Below, in pieces: positions 57,001 through 64,000 of a DNA stretch of 64,000 nt. The position numbers and the translations under genes were made by a program. The number at the start of each line of letters is the position of its first letter. Position 1 is the stretch's first letter. The stretch covers positions 1,553,800 through 1,617,799 of the forward strand of contig OX393567.1 of the NCBI GenBank assembly GCA_947652115.1, in the 5' to 3' direction. Under the pieces are notes generated by a model, which worked only from the letters and a program-made list of their open reading frames with translations, made no database searches and had not been told where the DNA came from. The DNA is from Blastomussa wellsi. Taxonomy: Eukaryota > Cnidaria > Anthozoa > Scleractinia > Plerogyridae.

Positions 57001-58755
57001 ACAGCAAACGAAATTTAAGTTATCACACAAGTTCCAGGTTGTTTCAGTAGATAAAAAACAAAAATAGTTTGATGAAGAATACAATGTAGTCAACAGTCTA
57101 GAGATTTAGCATTATAAGGTAAACTAACTATTAGGACGTATGAATTGTTGAAGTTTCACAAGTTCTGGACAAAACTGATACTGGTTACAAACAAAAGTAC
57201 GCAAAAGCATAATCTAGGTTATCAACTGGTATTAGTTTAAAAATCAACGTCTTAAACTAAACAATTTCTGCTCCCTCTTTTCTTTGCGAACTTCAAGAAA
57301 TAGAACTGACTTCTTCCATAACCAAAACCTAATTTGCCAGCTCAGTGGTTTCAATAAAATTTGAAATTTCTTAAGAATATTTCTTTAATTTCTTTGGTGC
57401 GTATTGAAAGCACTGCCAGCTATAATTGTTTTTAAATTTAAGTTTTGATCATACAAATGACTTGTTTTTACACTTAAAACAGGAGTTCAGAATAACATTG
57501 TCAATATAATTTGACATTTAAAACTAAATATTATTTCGATTACTAGTAAGCTTAACCATCAAAATTTCTCAAACACTGCTTGGAGTTGATCATTCACAAT
57601 TCAATCCAGGCGACTGGAACATTGACAATCTGATTCCTGTCCCAACCCTCAACCCTAGGAAGCAGAACAACCTGAAAGCCAGCATCACAGGTAGTGTTCA
57701 TACTCAGATTCTCCAACACAAAGCTATACTTTAAACGTACCGTAAAGCCTGCGTCACAATCACAACAACTCCATTTTTGTCTGAGCCAAATCCAAGTTTG
57801 TCATGCCATACTCCTTGAACACGCACACCTAATAATAACAACAAACACCACGTTAATAACACTAAGGGCTGGTTTATACTTGGTAGAAAAATTTAGGATA
57901 CACTTTTTCCATGAGGATGACCCTTTGATAAAGACTTACAATTGATTTTTCTCTGTCAACCTACGAAGACCATGGAAGAATATTTACCAGCTATTTTATC
58001 AAGAAATAGCAAACTTTTTCCACCACGATTACACATTAATAGTAGTAGAAAAAGTTGTTGCAGGGTGAAGAAATTTGTTGCGAAAAGTTGATTACGTAAG
58101 GTGAAAAACGAGAAACATCGACCAAAACTTGCAACGAAACAATGTTGCACGACATGTTGAGGGTTTTTGTATCTTGTATTTCTCCTCCTTAATGCTTGGG
58201 GTAACCCTGCGCAGGGATGTAGCCAAGGGCCAGCTACTGGCTAATTTCACCGGCTGAAATAGAGCTTATCACCGGCTTAAATTTCACTAGAAAAACAAAG
58301 ACTCAAAGAAATTTTGCAGGTACAATGGTCAGAAAAGTCAATTTTACTTGTATGTGAGCCAGCTTTGTAATTTCTTAGCTAGCATCCCATGCAGGGGGAG
58401 TAGAAATATTTCTAGCTGCTACAGAAACCGCGATAAGCTGCGGAAGTATGGGCCACAAGGCACGAGGCTTTCCCTTTTTTCGTTCTACCATATTAAGATG
58501 GCTTATTTTATTGCAACCACTGCGAAAAAAGTCAAACTTTAATCAATAAGCACTTGCTCACTCACCCGGCAAGTCCTTTTAAGACAATTACAATGAACAT
58601 TTTTACTTGGCAAAATAATAGAGACAAAATTAAAATCAGAAATGATTTTTTCTACCTGAAAATGAGGGCTGGCTTTCAAAGTGTATTTGCTTTATGCATT
58701 TCTTAGGTAATTGAAGAAGACTTGAGATCTTTCTCGAGCAACCTCTGAGAGCCAT
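54008..58755 (-). CDS. HAD-superfamily phosphatase, phosphoglycolate phosphatase-like
   Basis: Four coding exons on the minus strand: 58755-58656, 57828-57741, 55652-55519, 54861-54008; 1176 nt, 391 aa. All joins keep frame. The C-terminal two thirds is a HAD hydrolase with a C1-type cap. The nucleophile motif is FDKDGTLID (Asp153, Asp155), motif II is TTDS (276-279), a lysine lies in TKPKPHP (about 308), and the metal site is GDTVAD (334-339). Residues 1-33 are basic and Ser/Leu-rich, consistent with a mitochondrial presequence. Residues 34-110 (GVWHDKLGFGS..., DGYDFTKLYGLPPP...) match nothing I know. A poly-Ser tail ends the protein. The start has A at -3 and G at +4. Expected activity is hydrolysis of a small phosphate ester such as 2-phosphoglycolate; the substrate is not shown by sequence. 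Confidence 0.88.
55914..56089. mobile_element. 176-bp MITE-like element with CAGGGCTGTCACTAA ends
   Basis: CAGGGCTGTCACTAA at the left and TTAGTGACAGCCCTG at the right are exact reverse complements. The interior repeats AGTAGCC(A/G)GG three times. It lies in the HAD gene's second intron. Confidence 0.85.
56298..56412. mobile_element. 115-bp inverted-repeat element
   Basis: CAGGACTGTCTCCAAA at the left pairs with TTTGGAGACAGACCTG at the right with one mismatch and a shift. It is 210 bp from the previous element in the same intron. Confidence 0.65.
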
Positions 58756-59872
58756 GATTCCTTAAAAGGTAATATTCAAGCTGTAAATAAGATCAAAAGC
58801 AACTTTCATGAACATCAGTTTATTAAAACCAATTTCAGTGCAGTGTGTAGACCTGGGCTTTCAAAATATCATTCACCTGTCAATCATTCGCCCAAGTCAG
58901 CTGATGATAAAAAAAATGCAGGTTTGAAATTGACGGGTTTACTTTTCCCTCAAAAGACTTGTATGTAAAAATTCCACTTTGCCACAGCAACAAAGGGGAA
59001 CTGTTTTGACAATCAATATACCTGACATTTATGTCACAAGTTTTATTTCCCCACGCAATACTGCTGTTTTGAAATACAACTCACAAAGATCCAGAAAAAT
59101 AACTGTGCAACTTACTCTCTTAGTTAGTGTTAAAACTGAAAGTATACCGCACTGAATAATTATGGTATGTGAATCCTTATTCCTCTACCTGAAAAATATT
59201 CTGTTCTGGTTTAATATAATTTGCATATTTTCGAGTATTTCATTTCAAGGGAATATTGGACTCCGCAGTTTAATTACCTTTCTTGAAATTTTCAGAAAGC
59301 CTGTGGCAACAAGTGCAATCAACACTTGAGAAAAATGAGTTAAGGATAAAAACGAATAAAACTTGGTGCCTGTCCCAGCAATCATGGTCAAGAGATACAA
59401 GGAAAATTAACTAAAAGTAAAATTACTCTTGCCGCGAAAAGTAGTTCACGTTAATAAACAACCAGCGAAGCTGACATCCGCAAACTGGAATAGAAAAATA
59501 CGCTTCTATCAGGTCAGGTGTCGGTTTCAATACGGCGCAGATAAAAATGCAATTTCCGCCAAAACTGCGAATCGACTGTTGGGGGAAAGATTCACCGATA
59601 CCCACAGATTCGACATTGTTTATTGCAACTATTTCGTCGACAATCACCAGTTAGAGAAAGAAAGAGATTTAAATTTAAAGTTAAGCAAAGCACGTTAATA
59701 CAGCTAGGCAGAACGATTTCGATATAGCCTATACTTAAACCTCTAAAAATGTAAGCTTTACATTTCAACTTCTGGCGATCAAAGCTTGAACTGGTTGGAA
59801 GGCCAGAACCCAGCAAAACCCATCGAACTGAAAACTTCACAAGAAAACAAAAAAACTTCCATTCCGACTCAC

Positions 59873-59975
59873 CTTGCCTTTAAACTTGCCAAAAAGACGG
59901 TAACCGCTCCAGCTAACGTCTAGTTTCGTTTATCTCTAAAAGAAATCAACCGACCACTTTCCGCCATGAAAGTGT
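59873..59975 (-). other. Probable 5' leader exon of the HAD gene, with a 15-codon uORF
   Basis: A consensus donor (GGCAAG then GTGAGT) ends at 59873. A matching acceptor (TTATTTACAG) ends at 58781, 25 nt before the HAD start codon. The leader contains ATG at 59967, which opens a 15-codon frame ending in TAG before the splice. The right boundary is only a guess. Confidence 0.5.
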
Positions 59976-61122
59976 TCCCCGGTGAGGGTCGCAAACTGGT
60001 TTTATTTAGGCCTGATCACGTGCTGTTTTCGTCACAAAACAGGCTTGACCTGTTTCATTGGAAAACTACGGCCAATCGCTCGGCTCGAAAAAGCACTGTC
60101 ACGTGCAAGCCTTGTGTCCAGTGTAACGCAATCTTTCCTCGTGTTCAAAAATGCCGGGAAAACACCGGAAATATTCGGAAATGGCTGTGAGATATTTTTT
60201 CAAGATCGAATTCTGCGGTTTATCTATCGAAAAATAATTTTATTTTCTTTAAAAGTCGCCGCTTCCATAATATAAAAACAATGCCTTTTGGACCCTTTTT
60301 TGTCAGATCATAGACAACATGACCTTTTAGTACATTACGTAACTGATTCTGGCATGTATTAACACGGCGAAAAATGACACGGTATTAAAAGTTGAACATG
60401 AAACAGAAAAAAATCCACCCCGATTGCACCCTCATAGCGTGAGAAAAGCAATATTTTTATCTGTACTTGGGGCCTTATCTAGTGCGTTGCCCGAGTTGTG
60501 TCGATTTCAGCCCGGCTATCACAACCGCGGTAAAACAAGTTTGAGTTTGATTTTCAACCAGTTTTCTTTTGATTTTCTACATAAAAGAATTCTAAGAGTC
60601 TGAAACGCGGAAAAGCGGACTTTCGATTAATTATTTTTGAAAGAACTGAAAGCATATTTACATCCAGCAACGATTTAAATATCCTTGTTCGTGCACCCGC
60701 ATTGATCAATGAGAATGAAATACCCATAAAAGGAAAAAAATGCCCGAGACATACTCAGCTTCCGCACTTTCAGGAGGTCAACAAAACAGGCGTTTTGCGG
60801 TAAGTGCGGGCGCGCGATGCGCGTGAACGGCCAAAGAAATCGACGGAACCCACATTTTCCCTTTCGCCGCCGCAGCCGTCAACCATATGGCTTGTTTGTT
60901 GGCTCTTCTCATCAGAGCGCGCGAAGTATATTGTGCAGAAGGAGAGGATAAAGGCTTAGGGAGAGTGTTTTATATCATGCATGATCAGGGGGTCATCACC
61001 TGAATTATGACAGACATTTCCCTAATTTAGGAGCTTTTCATTTTTCCAGTAAAAATGACCAGCGCCCTTTATATTCTTCGTACGGTTCTTTTTTTAGACC
61101 AAGAAACTGCAGTTTCTTTATT

Positions 61123-61210
61123 AGACTACGAGCTCGAGTTTGAGCGAATAATTAATCAATTTAGCTTCGTTTTGTTGACTATTTGCTCAGTAAACTCGGT
61201 CTCGTAGTCT
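61123..61210. repeat. 88-bp inverted repeat, AGACTACGAG arms
   Basis: AGACTACGAGCTCGAGTTTG then AGCGAATA pairs with TATTTGCT then CAGTAAACTCGGTCTCGTAGTCT; a few mismatches. Confidence 0.75.
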
Positions 61211-62239
61211 CATTTATGACTGAGAAGCTGCGCGTGTTATGATTCGCCAACGCTGAGGTGGTGTGAGGTCCGGTGTCATTCGTGCGCGTGATCAGAGTTG
61301 ATACGACCTGCTTTCCCCAAGGGGGCTCATGAGCGGCCGTCACCACCAGAAAGACAAACTTTGCAAATTAAAGTGATGGCGAAAATCAGGGCGAAAACAG
61401 AAAGAAAACAGTAGAAATCTCCAATAAGAAATAAGCTGCTAACCTTGAGAGACATTTCACTGGGCTAAACAATGTCGTCGTATTAAGTAGACATACTGAT
61501 TCTAAAAGCTATCGAAAGCTGCTTTGATCGAATGTTTCAACGACGCTGCAGACTTTTAACCAGTCTTAATAACAAATAAATGTTGGTTGAACGCTCAGCT
61601 TATTGCTCGAAAAAATTGGAAAACTATCCAGATGGAATACATGTAACGATTACTTTTTCGTTCATTTCTACGATTTCGTTTCCTTGGCCATGGCCAATGT
61701 ACCGTTTATCAGTTAAACGTGATTTCAGAGAGTAAACGATGGAACAGTAAATCGATGGAAACACGCTAAATCCGCTAAAGAACCACACAGCGCTCTAAAA
61801 AACTTAAGAATCACCACTGTAGCCCAGGTAGACAATTTTTATTAAAATTCAAGAGTAATATTTCGTAATTTTCGGCTTTATTTCCGGCCCCAATACATTG
61901 TAAACAAATCCTTATAAACATTCAAATCGCTCAAATTGTCAAATTACTTAAACATATAATTGAGCTACTGGTATATTGAGCAATGGGCGCCTTGTTATAA
62001 TATGGAGCAGGTTTTTTAGTAACTTGTCGCAACTTGCTACAATGTATGCGGAAATGAATAATTGTGGAATACTGACCGTTTTGCAAGTTGCGGCAAAATG
62101 TTGCTGCAACTTGCGCTTTCCATCTTGAAATGTAACTGATTTTAGTGCGGCAAGTTACAATGTTTTACTATAAGGTACTGATTATTGTGTGTGTCACAGA
62201 TTTTCTTAATGTGCATAAATAAACAGAGTCCAGATGAAA

Positions 62240-63715
62240 TTAATCATGAGGTCCCTGGCTTGGTTTCTTACACTTTCGGTTTGTACCACAAATTGCTTTG
62301 ATGTCACAGTTTGCTTTTATATGGTAATAGAAGGACAGAAACCGCTGAACACTACAGTACATTTTCCCACCGCACCCGGGCATTGGCACAACGGCTTCAT
62401 TAACCAACAGTTGAATTTTCATATCAGATACATGAAATGTCCCGCCCATTGGATTTTCCTCAGGACACCCGCCTTTACAATCAGAGCTATCAGATTCTTC
62501 TCTACTATTTGCGCTAGTTTCATTTTCCTCGCCGTCGCGTTTACAATTATAAAGCACAAATGCAACGTTAGCGGACATGGGAACAACATCTGAAACGCGA
62601 AAAGCTCGGTTAGCTTGTTGGACAAAATTGTCCGCTCGGGGTGTTACAGAGTCGTTGTAGAGTCCGAGCATCGTCAGAAGAGGAATGACAGTTCCTGTGT
62701 GTGCGAATTGAAAAATGCCGTGAGGCTTTCCCTGTTTTATAAAACCTTCAAAACTGTCTGTTATCTCCTGGTAAAGTGGACAAGCCATTTTGTAATTGAT
62801 TTTACGACCATAGCTTCGGTCCCAGTAAAGCTTTAAGTCGCTCAGATATTCCACCACCTTGAAATCTTCTTCTTCAAACACAGCGCACCAGCTTGAGTCC
62901 GCACTATCTGCCTGAATGCCAAATGCGCACATTAAAAACATTTCCAGGGCCATTTCAGGACGAAGGGTTATCTTCTGAGCCAGTTTTAGCCTCTTTAAGA
63001 TGTTTCGAACAACTTTCTGCATTTCAGTACCATCAAGAAATTTTCGATATTCCGATCGAGACTTTTTCTTCGCCGTAAGCCTCTGCCATTTGGGACACGC
63101 TTCAAAGATTCGCAGAACTGTATCTTCGTCGTAAGAACCCGAAGATTTCACCGCCACGGGACGAAATTTAGCCGATCCCAATTTTCCTTTTCCCTCAAAG
63201 AGACCTTGAGCGAAGGCAATAGCGCTCTGACTTGATCTCAGTTTGTCAGTGGCAACGAAGCTGTAATTATTGTTTGAGTAACCATGCTCTAAGATACGGG
63301 GAAATTGAGAAAGAAAACGTTTCGCTATGGAATACATCTCTTCCAAGCCTAGCGAAGACATCTCTTTACTTGCCGCGTTCAGGATATCGGGCGGTATGCT
63401 CCAAGGAAGCGAAAGGCCCCGGTGTCGAAATGTAGAATTTCCAGGATAGAACTGATTTATCTTTTCAAGTAATTCCTTCATTTTCTTAACACGATAGCTA
63501 CCAGGATATCTTGACCCATGGCGTATCACCATATTGACATGCACTGGCTCGCATCCAAAAGGCTTCTCGATTGCTTTGTTAGTGAAATGATACGGAGTCT
63601 TGTCGCTGAACAGGAATATTTTAGGTGGTGTTTTTGATGTCAAGCCATATCTTGAACAGAGGATTAGCAGCAGCAGCGAAATACCTACCAATATTGGTGA
63701 AGTCGCCATGTTCAC
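62240..63715 (-). CDS. MINPP1: MINPP-like histidine acid phosphatase, single exon, altered second catalytic motif
   Basis: 491-aa uninterrupted frame from ATG 63715. Residues 3-26 form a hydrophobic signal sequence. RHGSRYP at 65-71 is the phosphate-binding motif with nucleophile His66. A further basic position lies in TDKLRSSQSA, and the second catalytic region reads FAHTGTVIPLL around His339. Classical MINPPs have HAE and other histidine acid phosphatases HD at that place. Here the acid is Gly341 or Thr340, so the proton donor is missing. Cysteine pairs near the C-terminus suit a secreted or ER-lumen protein; no KDEL-like retention signal is present. Known family role: removal of phosphates from inositol polyphosphates and phytate. 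No intron is needed, unlike vertebrate MINPP1. Activity of this copy is uncertain. Confidence 0.9.
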   Translation of the reverse strand: MNMATSPILVGISLLLLILCSRYGLTSKTPPKIFLFSDKTPYHFTNKAIEKPFGCEPVHVNMVIRHGSRYPGSYRVKKMKELLEKINQFYPGNSTFRHRGLSLPWSIPPDILNAASKEMSSLGLEEMYSIAKRFLSQFPRILEHGYSNNNYSFVATDKLRSSQSAIAFAQGLFEGKGKLGSAKFRPVAVKSSGSYDEDTVLRIFEACPKWQRLTAKKKSRSEYRKFLDGTEMQKVVRNILKRLKLAQKITLRPEMALEMFLMCAFGIQADSADSSWCAVFEEEDFKVVEYLSDLKLYWDRSYGRKINYKMACPLYQEITDSFEGFIKQGKPHGIFQFAHTGTVIPLLTMLGLYNDSVTPRADNFVQQANRAFRVSDVVPMSANVAFVLYNCKRDGEENETSANSREESDSSDCKGGCPEENPMGGTFHVSDMKIQLLVNEAVVPMPGCGGKMYCSVQRFLSFYYHIKANCDIKAICGTNRKCKKPSQGPHD

Positions 63716-63828
63716 TGGAACTCGTTGCGCGCACGCTTCGTGAATTCTTTCGAATCCTTTAGATCAAATTTCCCTGCAGTAGTCTCGATTGCCGGTTTGT
63801 TAGGCGCTATTCGCAAGCGAAATGAACT

Positions 63829-63836
63829 CTTATATA
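63829..63836 (-). promoter_or_regulatory. TATA-like box upstream of MINPP
   Basis: TATATAAG on the minus strand, about 115 bp before the start codon. The position fits a core promoter with a short leader. Confidence 0.5.
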
Positions 63837-64000
63837 TGTCACTGTGGGAATTCCCAGTTCCTTCATTTGGGACTATCCAAAAGTATGTTTAGTTCCTGTG
63901 CTGGAAGAACTTTTCGTTTTAAGCGCAGAACGTTTGTATCTACATTTTCCCGGTAAGGCATGCCCCTAGCCTGCGTCGCTGACGTAATCTAACCCCGCGA
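63837..64000. other. Right-edge sequence, nothing recognised
   Basis: Upstream flank of the MINPP-like gene. No gene, repeat or further motif could be supported here. Confidence 0.4.

Larger units (their letters stand above)
58756..62239. other. Upstream region of the HAD gene and spacer to MINPP
   Basis: Holds the probable HAD leader exon (59873-59975). A hairpin lies at 61123-61210 (AGACTACGAGCTCGAGTTTG arms). A stretch at 62015-62180 is rich in CAACTTG / CAAGTTGC words in both orientations. An unannotated frame at 59429-59698 has no domain. No other gene was recognised. Confidence 0.5.

Noticed and set aside
1..64000. Bacterial-type features: operons, CRISPR arrays, Shine-Dalgarno sites
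   Set aside because: The window is eukaryotic; the direct repeats present are transposon tails, microsatellites or degenerate arrays without spacer structure.

Overview
The window reads as nuclear DNA of a cnidarian, most likely a stony coral. Genes are split by short phase-conserved introns with GT-AG borders. The proteins are metazoan (choline dehydrogenase, CRP/CRIP-type LIM proteins, DRAM2, MINPP). Spacers and introns are full of tRNA-derived SINEs, short inverted-repeat elements, non-LTR tails and one complete BEL/Pao element. Species assignment is inference; no marker gene is present.

Layout. (1) 0.5-19.1 kb: three choline-dehydrogenase-like GMC flavoenzyme genes. CHDH-1 (minus, 3' end beyond the left edge) and CHDH-2 (plus) stand head to head and are close relatives. 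CHDH-3 (plus, complete, 586 aa) is more diverged and has a clear mitochondrial-type N-terminus. Internal exons have identical lengths wherever copies can be compared (173, 506, 231, 202 nt). (2) 19.4-26.5 kb: an intact BEL/Pao LTR retrotransposon with two 375-bp LTRs that I read as identical, a GGTAC target duplication and one uninterrupted gag-pol frame. (3) 26.5-30 kb: repeat-rich spacer. (4) 30.1-40.1 kb: three small single-LIM-domain genes (one plus, two minus) sharing the same phase-1 intron before the last CxxC. Their introns carry inverted-repeat elements and degenerate tandem repeats. (5) 40.1-44.5 kb: spacer with one possible orphan exon. (6) 44.5-49.7 kb: a seven-exon DRAM2-like gene (minus, 263 aa) whose introns hold at least five transposon-like inserts. 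(7) 54.0-60.0 kb: a four-coding-exon HAD-superfamily phosphatase gene (minus, 391 aa) plus a probable 5' leader exon. (8) 62.2-63.7 kb: a single-exon MINPP-like histidine acid phosphatase (minus, 491 aa) lacking the usual acidic residue after the second catalytic histidine.

The genes do not form a pathway or operon. They are neighbouring eukaryotic genes, two groups of which (CHDH and LIM) are local duplications. CHDH enzymes oxidise choline towards glycine betaine, an important osmolyte in corals, so local expansion and sequence exchange there may matter biologically. I found no convincing wholly new molecular system. The most unusual items are the patchy CHDH-1/CHDH-2 identity, the altered MINPP active site, the LIM zinc-site insertion, the intact BEL element, and several independent families of degenerate short-period tandem repeats.
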